Origin: Sulfurovum sp.
GTDB taxonomy: Bacteria; Campylobacterota; Campylobacteria; Campylobacterales; Sulfurovaceae
Direction: 5' to 3'
Length of the DNA: 64,000 nt
Assembly: GCA_021647715.1 (NCBI GenBank)
Contig: JAKIUE010000002.1
Span: 1-64,000, forward strand
In this document: piece by piece, positions 38,764 to 49,322 of the stretch
Layout: the number at the start of each line of letters is the position of its first letter
Numbering within the stretch: position 1 is the stretch's first letter
Position numbers and translations under genes: made by a program
The notes under the pieces: generated by a model
What the model was told of the DNA's origin: nothing
What the model saw: only the letters and a program-made list of their open reading frames with translations
Databases searched by the model: none

Positions 38764-39826
38764 AGGTTCTTACTTCTTTGTCTATGTGTATTATTTCTTG
38801 GATATCTTTTGCCTTTACAGTATTAAACTTTTCATAAGCATCCAACACCATTTCACTCATCCCAAAAAATGAACATTGTTCTTTTTGAAACTTTTCTATA
38901 GCTACTTCATTGGCAGCATTAACGACTACACCTAGATGAGGGTTATTTAAGATGTGTTCTTTAATACTCCAGATAGGATAACGTTTAGCTTCTATAGGTA
39001 AAAATTCTAAGTTACCAATGCTTAGCAGATCAGTAGGAGGAAGCACTTCATCTGTGACTTCACCACATAATGCAAAGGCAATAGGAAGTTTCATATCAAC
39101 ACCTGCAAAATGTGCAGTAGTAGACCCATCTTTAAACTCTGCAAGTGCATGAATGATAGACTTCTTTTCTATGACCGCATCTATATTAGAAGTGCTAAAG
39201 AGCCACTTGGCTTCAAGAAGTTCAAAGAGTTTGTTTGTCATGGTGGCTGAATCTATGGTAATTTTGTTTCCCATAGACCAGTTGGGATGTTTGAGTGCAT
39301 CTGAGAATTTAGCATCTTTCATTTTGTTTATGTCCCAGTCTCTAAATGCACCACCAGACGCGGTAATGTAAAGCTTAGAGATAGGACGTTCATTGATGAG
39401 GTACCAAAGCCCAAAATGTTCAGAGTCTATGACGGTGATAAGTGACATGTCTATGAATTCACCTGCAACCACAAGTGACTCTTTATTTGCAAGGGCTACA
39501 CGTTTTCCAAGGCTAGTGGCTTTTAGGGTAGGGGCTAGGCCAGTGTAGCTTACAAGTGCATTGACTATCAGAGTACTTGTGGACTCTTCTATGAGGGTGA
39601 GTATGGCTTCCTCTCCACAACGAACATTTGGGTGATTTACTTTGTGTTTGTCCGATTCGTTGGCAATGACAACTACTTTGGGATGATGTGCTGTTATTTG
39701 CTTATTTAGAAGTTCTATATTTGTACCAGCTACGAGAGCTTCTATGTCTATGTTGTAGCGTTTAGTAATGATAAGGGTATTCACACCTATAGAGCCAGTA
39801 GAACCTAGTAAAACAATAGAAGACAT
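38747..39826 (-). CDS. dxr: 1-deoxy-D-xylulose 5-phosphate reductoisomerase
   Basis: LLGSTGSIGVNTL, ALANKESLVVAGE, ITASGGAFRDW, VNAANEVAIEKF. Confidence 0.95.
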   Translation of the reverse strand: MSSIVLLGSTGSIGVNTLIITKRYNIDIEALVAGTNIELLNKQITAHHPKVVVIANESDKHKVNHPNVRCGEEAILTLIEESTSTLIVNALVSYTGLAPTLKATSLGKRVALANKESLVVAGEFIDMSLITVIDSEHFGLWYLINERPISKLYITASGGAFRDWDINKMKDAKFSDALKHPNWSMGNKITIDSATMTNKLFELLEAKWLFSTSNIDAVIEKKSIIHALAEFKDGSTTAHFAGVDMKLPIAFALCGEVTDEVLPPTDLLSIGNLEFLPIEAKRYPIWSIKEHILNNPHLGVVVNAANEVAIEKFQKEQCSFFGMSEMVLDAYEKFNTVKAKDIQEIIHIDKEVRTYANTK

Positions 39827-39831
39827 GTTAT

Positions 39832-40587
39832 TTATAGAAATGTATGTAAGGCAATAAACAGTATAGGTGCGGCGAAAAGATATCCATCTATTCTGTCAAG
39901 TATTCCCCCATGTCCAGGTAAGATATTTCCTGAGTCTTTTACTCCTGCTTCACGTTTGAGGTAGGACTCAAAAAGGTCTCCAAAAACAGAGGCTATTGCT
40001 GTGATGAATGTGACTATGAATGCTGTCCAAAAGGGTGCAGTAAACATACCTATATAAGTGCCCAATAGGGTAGCAAGGATAATCCCACCAAAGACACCTT
40101 CGAGTGTTTTGTTGGGACTTGTATCTGAGAACTTGGTTTTTCCTATGGCTTTACCTGTAAAATATGCACCAATATCTGTTATGGCAACACAGACAAGTAG
40201 CCATAACAGTGCTTTTAATCCATATTGGGCATAGAGTGCAAGGACAAAAAGCATACCACTAAAAGGGTAGAGGAAAGGTAAAATAAGACGTTTGTCAAAA
40301 TTATGAAAATAAGCGAGAGACGAAGCAAAAATAATAGCAATGAGAAAAAATAGATTAGCACTAGGATAAAAATATGCCATTATCCACAAGAGTGTAGCCC
40401 AAAGATATGCACTTGAAGAAGAAACTTTAAATAGTTGCATGGCTTCATGAAAGGAAAAAAGGCAAAAGGTACCTAAAAATAGCCACATCATAAAAAAACT
40501 ACCTGTCCAACTAACAAACATTACCAGTGAGATTAAAGCTAAGCCTGTAAGGGTACGTTGCTGAAAAGAAGTTAAGTTGTTTAACAT
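39832..40587 (-). CDS. cdsA: Phosphatidate cytidylyltransferase
   Basis: Multi-TM; SVFGDLFESYLKREAGVKDSGNILPGHGGILDRIDGYLFAAP. Confidence 0.95.
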   Translation of the reverse strand: MLNNLTSFQQRTLTGLALISLVMFVSWTGSFFMMWLFLGTFCLFSFHEAMQLFKVSSSSAYLWATLLWIMAYFYPSANLFFLIAIIFASSLAYFHNFDKRLILPFLYPFSGMLFVLALYAQYGLKALLWLLVCVAITDIGAYFTGKAIGKTKFSDTSPNKTLEGVFGGIILATLLGTYIGMFTAPFWTAFIVTFITAIASVFGDLFESYLKREAGVKDSGNILPGHGGILDRIDGYLFAAPILFIALHTFL

Positions 40588-40651
40588 AGAGATTCCTCAT
40601 TACATTGTATTACTTTTATATACGTAAAAAAAGAGTATAGCATGTCTTGCG

Positions 40652-41995
40652 TTAAACTCTAATCTCAACACCTTCTTTGAGTATGGATAGTGTTTGGTAT
40701 TTATCATATTCAACACTTGAACCTTCTTGTATTTTTACAAATTTACGTTTAGTATAGTCTACTAAGTAGTTACCTGCTTGAGAGGTGGAAAAATCAACAC
40801 AGAGTTTGGCAGCAGCTAGTAGGACAGACTCTGGTAAATTTTGTTTGTCGGTACGAATGATGACATGTGAACCTGGTACGCCTTTAGTATGCATCCAAAT
40901 ATCATTACTTTTTGCCAATCCTAGCAGTTTTTGGTTTTCGTTGGAATTTCGCCCTACGAGTACCTTATAGTCTTCTATCCAAAAGAGTTCTCCTTCTCTC
41001 AGCTTTTCTTTTTTACGTAAAGATTTGGCACGTTTAGGTACAAGGAGTTCTAATTCATAAGGTGTGTTTGCTTGTTCTAAAGCGTAATATATATTCTCAT
41101 AAAAGACCATTTTAGAGTTAAGGTTTTCTTGTTCGATATGTACATTTTTGGCTTTAGACTTCGCACGTTTAGAGAGGTTAAAATAGTAGTCTGACATACG
41201 ATTTACCTTGGTGTCTTTGGGTAAAGTTATGTTTACCTCTTTGCCCTCAAAATCAAAAGTTTTTAGCTTGGTATCGTAGGGTTTTATCTGGTACAAGTTT
41301 GCCAAGATGAGGTTGCCTGTGTTGTTATGTTCTTTAGCGTTCTGAGCTAGCTTTTCTTTGTTGGGTAGTTTGTCTAGTAGTTGTTTGAACTTCTTTATTT
41401 TTTTAGCAACAGTAGAGAGCTTTTGTTTTTTTATCTCTAGGAGTTTTTTACTTTGTATGTCTGTAAATTTTTGTTCCAAATAGGCATCTATATCATCAAT
41501 CACTTGTGTTTTTTCTGTACGCTCAAACGCAGGGATAGCGAGTAGTTCCATACCGGGACGTACCACTCTAAAAGAACTGTCAGAATCTATGTGACGCAGG
41601 GCTTCGATGATGACTTCATTTTCATCTAAGAGTATGGCGTTGGTATTTTTACCTGTAAATTCTAGTTGTAAGTAGACTGTTTTGTCTTTATAAGAACTTT
41701 TTGGGGCGATTGTAAAACGTAATATTCGGTCGTTATTTGGCAGGTCTACTGCTATGAGTTTTGAACCTGAGAGTAGTGAGTGAAGCAAGGTATCAAAAGG
41801 GGCATTATAGCCTTGCAGAGGTCTTTGGCTTGCTGCTTTATATACAAGGCTATGCCCACGTACCATGTTGAAAAAATAACTTTGAGACTTGTCAAACATT
41901 ATCTCTAAAGTATTGTCCTCTATGCGTCTTGCACGGCTGATGAAGGTAAAGTTATTTAGTTGTGCAGCAATAGCTTGGAGTTCATAGAGTTTCAT
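40652..41995 (-). CDS. NFACT (Tae2/RqcH-like) family protein
   Basis: N-terminal NFACT-N, coiled coil, C-terminal NFACT-R LVGRNSNENQKLLGLAKSNDIWMHTKGVPGSHVIIR; start adjusted to MKLYELQ. Confidence 0.85.
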   Translation of the reverse strand: MKLYELQAIAAQLNNFTFISRARRIEDNTLEIMFDKSQSYFFNMVRGHSLVYKAASQRPLQGYNAPFDTLLHSLLSGSKLIAVDLPNNDRILRFTIAPKSSYKDKTVYLQLEFTGKNTNAILLDENEVIIEALRHIDSDSSFRVVRPGMELLAIPAFERTEKTQVIDDIDAYLEQKFTDIQSKKLLEIKKQKLSTVAKKIKKFKQLLDKLPNKEKLAQNAKEHNNTGNLILANLYQIKPYDTKLKTFDFEGKEVNITLPKDTKVNRMSDYYFNLSKRAKSKAKNVHIEQENLNSKMVFYENIYYALEQANTPYELELLVPKRAKSLRKKEKLREGELFWIEDYKVLVGRNSNENQKLLGLAKSNDIWMHTKGVPGSHVIIRTDKQNLPESVLLAAAKLCVDFSTSQAGNYLVDYTKRKFVKIQEGSSVEYDKYQTLSILKEGVEIRV

Positions 41996-42144
41996 AAAAG
42001 AGATTATAACAAAATTAAGTAGATAAAGTGGGTAAGAAGAGAACATTATCTAAGTATTACTTATTTGCTAAGTTAATGTTTATTGTTATCTAAGCATCAA
42101 CTTGTATGATATTGTAAATTAGATTGAGTGAAAGAAGGACTTTT

Positions 42145-43782
42145 ATGAGTAATTTACATAAATACATTTTTATATGTGTAGCAGTGCTGTTTTTTCATGC
42201 TTGTGATAAAAATAGTAAAAAAAATATTGACGATAAACCTATAGCTAATCAGATTGGTGATGACAGTGATACTTCTAAAAATGATAACCCAGCAGTAAAA
42301 ACTACTCATAAAACCTTTGTTTGTACAAAATCAAAACCTTGGGAGTGTGGTAAGTTGAAAGTAGATAAAAATAATCGTATACTTCAACATGAAGATGGCA
42401 CAGCATTCTTTTGGATGGCAGATACCGCGTGGTTTTTACGTAAATTAAATGAAAATGAGTTAAATAGTTATCTTGATAATCGTGTTGAGAAAAAATTTAG
42501 CGTTATCCAAATTACTGCAATGTATACACATCAAACAAGGATTCTTGGTAAGCACTACCCTTTTGCAGCAGAAGGAGAGGAAAACCGTAAGCCTTCTTTT
42601 AATAGTAATGAAATAACTACGATAAATGAAGAATATTGGAAAGTGATAGATAATATCATTAAAAAAGCAGAAGAAAAAGGTCTGTATATTGCCATGCTAC
42701 CTACATGGCATACGATTTTAGGGGAGGAAACTTTTGGTGAAGCAGACGTACGAGTAGCAAATGTAAGAAAGTTTGGAGCATGGATAGCAAAAAGATATAA
42801 AAAATCTCCAAATATAATATGGATGATAGGTGGAGATACTCCGATAGATGGCAGTCGTACGGAGGGTAAAGTGAATGGAGATCAAGAAATAGCTATATGG
42901 AATGCTATGGGCTCTAGTATCAAAAATGTAGTACGCTCAAAACACCTTGTGACCTTTCACCCATTACTGAAAATTCCGAGTGTTGAATTAGGAGAAGCAT
43001 CAAAAAAATGGTTGGATTTTAATATGATTCAATCTGGACGAGACCCACTACATACTGCTATAAAGGATGTTCAAGACGCTTTAAAAGAGAAACTTCCTGT
43101 TGTTGATGGAGAGTCTATTTATGAAGGTATTAGATACAAAAGAGAAGAAAATCTTACAGATAAGGGTAGACGTACGCCATATCAAATACGAGAAGATGCT
43201 TATAGTCAGATATTTGCAGGTGCATTTGGTAATACCTATGGGCATACGGCTATTTATAGGTTTTGGACAGAAACGGATGAGGACGAAAACTGCACAACGA
43301 TATGTAAACCTAATACGCATTGGGAAGATGCCATTGATCATAATGGGGCAAAGCAGATGCAGTTTGTAACTGAACTTATGCAGAGTAGACCACTGCTCGG
43401 CAGAGTGTCTGACCAATCACTTCTTCAAGGTACTCCTCAAGCTAAAGATGGCATAGTCGCCACAAAAGGTGATGGCTATGCAATGGTCTATATACCTCAA
43501 GGTCAAGATATTACTGTGGATATGAACAAGGTTCCAGGGACTAAGGTTAAGGCATGGTGGTATAATCCAAGAGATGGTACAAGTAGAGTGATTGAAGGGG
43601 TTGAAAATAATGGTATGCAGGCTTTTAATCCTCCAGATGAGGTGACAGCTGAAAATAAAAAATATTTTGATATCTATTATGACCCCCATTATGAGCTTGA
43701 GAAAAAGAAATTCCATGATGGAAATGACTGGGTATTGGTACTTGACGACAGCAGTAGAGGTTTTTTAGCGCCTGGAAAATAA
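42145..43782 (+). CDS. DUF4038-type (apiosidase-like TIM barrel) lipoprotein
   Basis: Lipobox VLFFHAC; LQHEDGTAFFWMADTAWFLRKLNENELNSYLDNRVEKKFSVIQI; C-terminal beta-rich region VKAWWYNPRDG. Confidence 0.8.
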   Translation: MSNLHKYIFICVAVLFFHACDKNSKKNIDDKPIANQIGDDSDTSKNDNPAVKTTHKTFVCTKSKPWECGKLKVDKNNRILQHEDGTAFFWMADTAWFLRKLNENELNSYLDNRVEKKFSVIQITAMYTHQTRILGKHYPFAAEGEENRKPSFNSNEITTINEEYWKVIDNIIKKAEEKGLYIAMLPTWHTILGEETFGEADVRVANVRKFGAWIAKRYKKSPNIIWMIGGDTPIDGSRTEGKVNGDQEIAIWNAMGSSIKNVVRSKHLVTFHPLLKIPSVELGEASKKWLDFNMIQSGRDPLHTAIKDVQDALKEKLPVVDGESIYEGIRYKREENLTDKGRRTPYQIREDAYSQIFAGAFGNTYGHTAIYRFWTETDEDENCTTICKPNTHWEDAIDHNGAKQMQFVTELMQSRPLLGRVSDQSLLQGTPQAKDGIVATKGDGYAMVYIPQGQDITVDMNKVPGTKVKAWWYNPRDGTSRVIEGVENNGMQAFNPPDEVTAENKKYFDIYYDPHYELEKKKFHDGNDWVLVLDDSSRGFLAPGK

Positions 43783-43869
43783 ACCTGTAGTATGTCTGTC
43801 GCACAATTCTAGCATAATGTTATTTCGCTATAATTCGCGTCATATAACCTTAGGTAAGAAGGACAAAAT

Positions 43870-45153
43870 ATGTCACAACAAACTATGACAGAAAAGATAT
43901 TTTCTGAACACGCAGGACGTGAAGTAAAAGCTGGAGAGATAGTAAGAGTAGATATTGATATGATTATCGGTAATGATATTACTACGCCTATCTCTATAAA
44001 AGCTTTTGAAGAGAGTGGTGCAAAAAATTTGGCAAACCCAGATGGTTTTGCTTTGGTAATGGATCACTATATCCCTGCAAAAGATATAGCGTCTGCAAAC
44101 CAAGCCAAGATAAGTAGAGAGTTTGCCTACAAACATGACTTGAAGTACTTTTTTGATGAAAAAGATATGGGGATAGAACACGCGTTGCTTCCTGAAAAAG
44201 GGCTTGTGTTACCAGGAGATGTCATCATCGGTGCAGACTCACATACCTGTACACATGGGGCATTAGGTGCCTTTAGTACGGGTATGGGTAGTACCGATCT
44301 TGCTTTCGGGATGATAACTGGGGGTAACTGGTTTAAGGTACCTGAGACTATTAAGGTAGAGCTTACAGGTAAACCAGGCGAACATATTTACGGAAAAGAT
44401 ATTATCTTAGAACTCATCCGTCAGATAGGTGTGGATGGGGCGCTGTACAAAGCCATAGAGTTTGTAGGGGATGCCATACGGTACTTAGGCATGGCAGATA
44501 GATTCTCTATAGCCAATATGGTTATAGAGGCTGGGGCTAAAAATGGTATTTTTGCAGTAGATGATGTGACATTGGTTTACTTAGAAGATAGGAAAGAGGT
44601 AAATGGTGGACTTAGAGCTGAGCCTAAAGTGCATGTATCAGATAAAGACGCAGAGTATTGTCAAGTGATAACTATAGATACTGCATCTCTTAGTCCTGTG
44701 ATTGCATACCCGTTTTTGCCATCAAATGGTAAGCCAGTAGAACAAGCTGTAGCTGATGAACTTAAAATTGACCAAGTCATGATAGGTAGTTGTACCAATG
44801 GACGTATAGAAGATTTGAGAATTGCAGCGAAGATTATGAAAGGTAACAGAGTAGCACGTCATACACGTATGATAGTCACTCCTGCCACACAGAAAATACT
44901 TCTTCAAGCACAAGATGAGGGATTGATGAAAATTCTTATAGAAGCAGGAGCTGTTGTTTCTAACCCAACTTGTGGTGCTTGCCTTGGTGGGTACATGGGT
45001 ATACTTGGTGATGGTGAACGTTGTGTTGCAACGACTAACCGTAACTTTGTTGGGCGTATGGGTGCTAGAACTTCTGAGATTTACTTAGCGAATTCAGCTG
45101 TTGCTGCAGCATCTGCTATAGCTGGAAAGATAGTTGACCCTAGAGATAGCTAA
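43870..45153 (+). CDS. leuC: 3-isopropylmalate dehydratase large subunit
   Basis: GADSHTCTHGALGAFSTGMGSTDLAF, GSCTNGRIEDLRIAAKIM, NPTCGACLGGYMGIL. Confidence 0.95.
   Translation: MSQQTMTEKIFSEHAGREVKAGEIVRVDIDMIIGNDITTPISIKAFEESGAKNLANPDGFALVMDHYIPAKDIASANQAKISREFAYKHDLKYFFDEKDMGIEHALLPEKGLVLPGDVIIGADSHTCTHGALGAFSTGMGSTDLAFGMITGGNWFKVPETIKVELTGKPGEHIYGKDIILELIRQIGVDGALYKAIEFVGDAIRYLGMADRFSIANMVIEAGAKNGIFAVDDVTLVYLEDRKEVNGGLRAEPKVHVSDKDAEYCQVITIDTASLSPVIAYPFLPSNGKPVEQAVADELKIDQVMIGSCTNGRIEDLRIAAKIMKGNRVARHTRMIVTPATQKILLQAQDEGLMKILIEAGAVVSNPTCGACLGGYMGILGDGERCVATTNRNFVGRMGARTSEIYLANSAVAAASAIAGKIVDPRDS
45128..45148 (+). repeat. 21-bp direct repeat, copy 1 (leuC 3' end)
   Basis: AGATAGTTGACCCTAGAGATA, exact match to 49323-49343. 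Confidence 0.9.
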
Positions 45154-45155
45154 GT

Positions 45156-45686
45156 ATGAGATATAAACTATGGATGATTTTCATCACTTTGACACTTTTT
45201 CTTTCTGCTGAAACGACATTTCAGAAAGCACAAAAGGCATATAATGCGGGTAATTATGTAAAAGCTAAAAAACTTTTCGAACAACTTGTCAAACAAAAAA
45301 ACATCAAAGCTCAATATAATTTAGGATACCTTTATGACAAGGGTCAAGGGGTAAAAAAAGATGATAAAATTGCTTTCAAATGGTATAAAAAATCTGCACA
45401 ACAGGGCTATATTGATGCCCAATACAATACAGCAAGTTTTTACTATGAAGGCAGAGGTACAAAACAAAATTATGAAAAAGCACTCTATTGGTACCTTCAA
45501 GCAGCTAAAAATGGAGATGTCCAAGCACTGTACAACCTAGGTGTCATGCACCTTAAAGCTGAAGGTGTTATACGTAATAAACTCAAAGCATATGAATTTT
45601 GGAAAGAAGCTGCAAAAATAGGTAACCCTCAAGCAGAAGATAGTCTTGATAAACTATGTCAAGAGAGCCCTTGGGTATGTAGATAA
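45156..45686 (+). CDS. Secreted Sel1-like repeat (HcpA-like) protein
   Basis: Signal peptide; AQYNLGYLYDKGQGVKKDDKIAFKWYKKSAQQGYIDAQYNTASFYYEGRGTKQNYEKALYWYLQAA repeats. Confidence 0.9.
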   Translation: MRYKLWMIFITLTLFLSAETTFQKAQKAYNAGNYVKAKKLFEQLVKQKNIKAQYNLGYLYDKGQGVKKDDKIAFKWYKKSAQQGYIDAQYNTASFYYEGRGTKQNYEKALYWYLQAAKNGDVQALYNLGVMHLKAEGVIRNKLKAYEFWKEAAKIGNPQAEDSLDKLCQESPWVCR

Positions 45687-45761
45687 TGTAAAGTTATATA
45701 TTTAACATTATTGTGCTATACTTTAGAATTAATATTTTTTAATGTATAAAGGTAAACAGAC

Positions 45762-48700
45762 ATGCATAACACTCTTTTAAATTCAATACCCATGTCACTT
45801 TTTTTACTTACTTCTATGGGATATGCATATGAAGCATCAGATGACAACACTGCAAATGACTCTAATGTGACTAACAATGTTGCAATAGGGAATGGTTCTA
45901 GTGCTAGGGGATCTAATAATGGTCCAAGTGTGGCTATAGGGTTTGATGCAAATGCAACAAATACAAGAGATATAGCTATGGGTACGGGAGCCATTTCTTC
46001 AGGTTATAGAGACAGTATAGCACTAGGAACAGGAGCTACTTCTACAAGAATAAGCAGTATTGCCATTGGTACGGGAGCATCTTCTACAGAGGGTAGTAGT
46101 ATTGCCTTAGGGACTGATGCTAATGCGTCCAATACTGCGAGTGTTGCCATCGGACGAGATGCTAAATCTGGAGGATATGGATCTCAAGCTATAGGTTTTA
46201 GATCAAATGCATCAGGCTTTGGTGCTTTTGCCATGGGATATAAGGCAGACGCCTCTGGTAGTGGTGCTATTGCTGTTGGACATACTTCGGAAGCAAATGG
46301 AACAGAATCTCAAGCAATAGGAGTATTTTCTAAAGCCTATGGTGATAAAGCTGTAGCTATAGGAAGAAGTGCCATCGCTGCACATGAAAATTCTGTAGCA
46401 TTGGGTGCTGGTGCTGAAACAGATAGAATTAACTCTGTATCTGTTGGAAAAGCAGGTGCAGAAAGGCAGATAAGTTTTGTTGCAGATGGCACGGCAGACA
46501 CTGATGCGGTCAATGTGAGACAGCTTAATACCAGTACTACAAAACTCAGATACTTCGATGCCAATGATTCAGCAGATCAGACACCTGCTGGAGCCACTAA
46601 CAAAAATGCATTAGCAGCAGGTATAGGGGCAAATGCGAGTGGCGAAAAAAGTACTGCTTTAGGGAAAAGCTCTAGTGCTTCAGGTACACGAAGTGTTGCT
46701 ATTGGTGATGAAGCTAATGCAAGTAAAGCCAATACGCTTGCATTGGGCTCAGGTGCTATTGCGGGAAATGTCAACACTACGGGCGCTGGTGCCACTGCTA
46801 TAGGGTATGAAGCAAAAGCAAGCAATACTGATGCATTAGCCGTTGGTAGATCTTCGGAAGCATCTGCCAGTAAATCACAAGCATTTGGTTGGCGTGCAAC
46901 AGCTACTAGCGGACAGGCAGTCGCTATCGGTTCAGGAGCTACAGATGCTACTAAAACAGAAGCAAGTGGTGCTAGGAGTATCGCCCTTGGTGCAGGTAAT
47001 GGGGCAAATGGTGCAACTGTGGCAAGTGGAAGTCAAAGTATTGCCATTGGTTCTGGAACGACTGCTTCAGGCACAAATACAGTTGCTTCAGGCACAAAAG
47101 CACAGGCCACGGAGAGAGAAGCAGTATCGATGGGTCATGGTGCCGAAGCAACAGCACAACAAAGTACAGCAATAGGGGGAAAACGTATTGATGTGAATGG
47201 TCATCATGCTACTATTGCCAGTAAAATAGGATCAACAGCTATCGGTTCAGGCTCTCAGGCCACACAAGCATACAGTTTTGCAGCTGGTTCAGGAGCAAAA
47301 GCTTCAGGTGTAAATACAATAGCAATAGGAACTGGAGCAATATCAAATCTCTCTGGAAGCATTGCAATGGGTTCGTCAGCTCAAACACAAGGATACCACA
47401 ACATTGCACTTGGTGCAAATAGCACAACAAGATTTCAAGATAGTACAGCCATTGGTTTTAGGGCTAATGCGATCAAAATCAATACAACAGCTGTTGGTGC
47501 TGATGCAAATGCCACGCATGAAAACGCAGTAGCATTAGGAAGAGCTTCCGCTACAGATAGAGTGAATTCAGTTTCAGTAGGGAATAGTACTTTAAAACGT
47601 CAAATTACCAATGTGGCAGATGGTACGCAGGATTTTGATGCAGTAAACCTTAGACAACTTAAAGATGTCAATATTACAGTAAATGCAGGTGCTGTAAAAC
47701 TTAAATATTTTGATGTGAATGATACGGGAACTTCTCAAGTTAATGCTGTTGCTTCTGCTTCAGGAGCACAGGCTTCAGGAATAGGTGCAGTAGCTTCAGG
47801 GAAAAATTCTATTGCTACAGGAATTGATGCTAAGGCTAGTGGTATTTCAAGTGTTGCTATAGGTACTAATGCACTAGCTACAAGATATCTTAGTATTGCT
47901 ATTGGACCACATGCAACAGCCATAGGTTATGCAGGTATAGCTATGGGATATAATGCAAATGCACGTGGCAGTTTTTCGCAAGCCATTGGTAGAGAGAGTA
48001 CTGCTTCGGGAAATTATAGCATTGCAGATGGATATCAAGCTAATGCTAGAGGGGATAATGCAACGGCCATTGGTGCTGGTGCACAAGCTACAAATGCAAG
48101 TTCAGTAGCACTAGGTTCGGGTTCAGTAACCAGTGCTGATAATACTGTTTCAGTAGGTCAAGTTGGGGGTGAGAGACGTATTATGAATGTAGATGAGGGA
48201 GTAGTATTGACAGATGCAGTGAATGTTTCTCAAACCTCTCGTATAGATAGTGTAAGACTTCAAGCAGATAACCATACAGTTGAGATTACTGAAAAAGATA
48301 TTTTGGGAAATTCTATGGTTTCTACTAATACTATAGATTTATCTGGATTGCAAACATTACAAAGTACTGCTAATGCAAATAGCATAGCTACGAATACAAA
48401 TAATATAATACAAAATACGACCGATATAGTTAATTTGCAAACAGGTGTATCTGGTGCTACTATATCTAATACGGTGCTTAATGCAAATGGTGATTTTATT
48501 ATCACAGAAGGCAGCACAGACCATAAAACAAATTTTAGTAATCTTGAAACAGTACAGGGCACAACAAACGCAACAAATATTGCAACGAATACAGCCGATA
48601 TATCTAGTAATGCAAATCAAATACAAGTTGCTACAATACAGATAGATACCAATACTAGAGGTATTGCATCCAATACAAGTCGTATTTCTGCGATAGGAAA

Positions 48701-49250
48701 TACAATGAAATATGTAAATGTAACACAAAGTAGTGTAACTATAGGTTCAAATACAGTTGCAGGGGGAGAAAGGTCTATTGCTATGGGTACCGATGCTAAA
48801 GTAGATAGTGGAGCACAGGGTTCTGTGGCAATAGGAGCACAATCCAAGGTCAATAAAGGGGTAGAAAATGCAGTGGCTATAGGGCAGTATTCTGTAGCAA
48901 CTGAGGCAAATACCTTTTCTGTAGGAAGTGATACACTTAAGCGTCGTGTGGTAAACGTAGCAGATGGTATTTATGCATTTGATGCAGTAAATATGCGTCA
49001 ATTCAATACACTTGATAGAAAAGTAAGTGGTATTGGAGCGATGAATTCAGCGATGTCAGCATTAGTGCCAAATCAAAGGGTATCGACTAATACACAGCTG
49101 AGTGTAGGGTTAGGGCATTATGATAGAGAAACAGCTATTGCAGGAGGGATATTTCATTATGTAGATGATAAAATTTTAATTAATGCGGGGGTTTCATACT
49201 CCAGAGAGTCTGGTGCATCAACAAAGGCAGGTTTAACATGGGGTTTCTAA
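45762..49250 (+). CDS. YadA-like trimeric autotransporter adhesin
   Basis: Many SxAIG-type YadA head repeats; three neck motifs (e.g. VADGTxDxDAVNxRQL); heptad-like stalk; C-terminal membrane anchor GIGAMNSAMSALVPNQRVSTNTQLSVGLGHYDRETAIAGGIFHYVDDKILINAGVSYSRESGASTKAGLTWGF. Confidence 0.95.
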   Translation: MHNTLLNSIPMSLFLLTSMGYAYEASDDNTANDSNVTNNVAIGNGSSARGSNNGPSVAIGFDANATNTRDIAMGTGAISSGYRDSIALGTGATSTRISSIAIGTGASSTEGSSIALGTDANASNTASVAIGRDAKSGGYGSQAIGFRSNASGFGAFAMGYKADASGSGAIAVGHTSEANGTESQAIGVFSKAYGDKAVAIGRSAIAAHENSVALGAGAETDRINSVSVGKAGAERQISFVADGTADTDAVNVRQLNTSTTKLRYFDANDSADQTPAGATNKNALAAGIGANASGEKSTALGKSSSASGTRSVAIGDEANASKANTLALGSGAIAGNVNTTGAGATAIGYEAKASNTDALAVGRSSEASASKSQAFGWRATATSGQAVAIGSGATDATKTEASGARSIALGAGNGANGATVASGSQSIAIGSGTTASGTNTVASGTKAQATEREAVSMGHGAEATAQQSTAIGGKRIDVNGHHATIASKIGSTAIGSGSQATQAYSFAAGSGAKASGVNTIAIGTGAISNLSGSIAMGSSAQTQGYHNIALGANSTTRFQDSTAIGFRANAIKINTTAVGADANATHENAVALGRASATDRVNSVSVGNSTLKRQITNVADGTQDFDAVNLRQLKDVNITVNAGAVKLKYFDVNDTGTSQVNAVASASGAQASGIGAVASGKNSIATGIDAKASGISSVAIGTNALATRYLSIAIGPHATAIGYAGIAMGYNANARGSFSQAIGRESTASGNYSIADGYQANARGDNATAIGAGAQATNASSVALGSGSVTSADNTVSVGQVGGERRIMNVDEGVVLTDAVNVSQTSRIDSVRLQADNHTVEITEKDILGNSMVSTNTIDLSGLQTLQSTANANSIATNTNNIIQNTTDIVNLQTGVSGATISNTVLNANGDFIITEGSTDHKTNFSNLETVQGTTNATNIATNTADISSNANQIQVATIQIDTNTRGIASNTSRISAIGNTMKYVNVTQSSVTIGSNTVAGGERSIAMGTDAKVDSGAQGSVAIGAQSKVNKGVENAVAIGQYSVATEANTFSVGSDTLKRRVVNVADGIYAFDAVNMRQFNTLDRKVSGIGAMNSAMSALVPNQRVSTNTQLSVGLGHYDRETAIAGGIFHYVDDKILINAGVSYSRESGASTKAGLTWGF

Positions 49251-49273
49251 TACATCACTAAAAGTTTGATTTT

Positions 49274-49300
49274 TCAAATCTTTTCGTAGCAAAGATTTGA
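49274..49300. terminator. Terminator-like hairpin after the autotransporter
   Basis: TCAAATCTTT-TCGTAGC-AAAGATTTGA, 10-bp stem. Confidence 0.65.
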
Positions 49301-49322
49301 GAATTAAAACTAAGATAGTCGC

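Noticed and set aside
45900-48200. Periodic repeats in the autotransporter resembling a CRISPR array
   Set aside because: Periodicity is in the protein (degenerate ~14-residue head repeats); there are no identical DNA repeats with unique spacers and no cas genes.
46337-49001. Many antisense ORFs inside the autotransporter
   Set aside because: Repeat-driven open frames with low-complexity translations; the + strand YadA-type protein explains the region.
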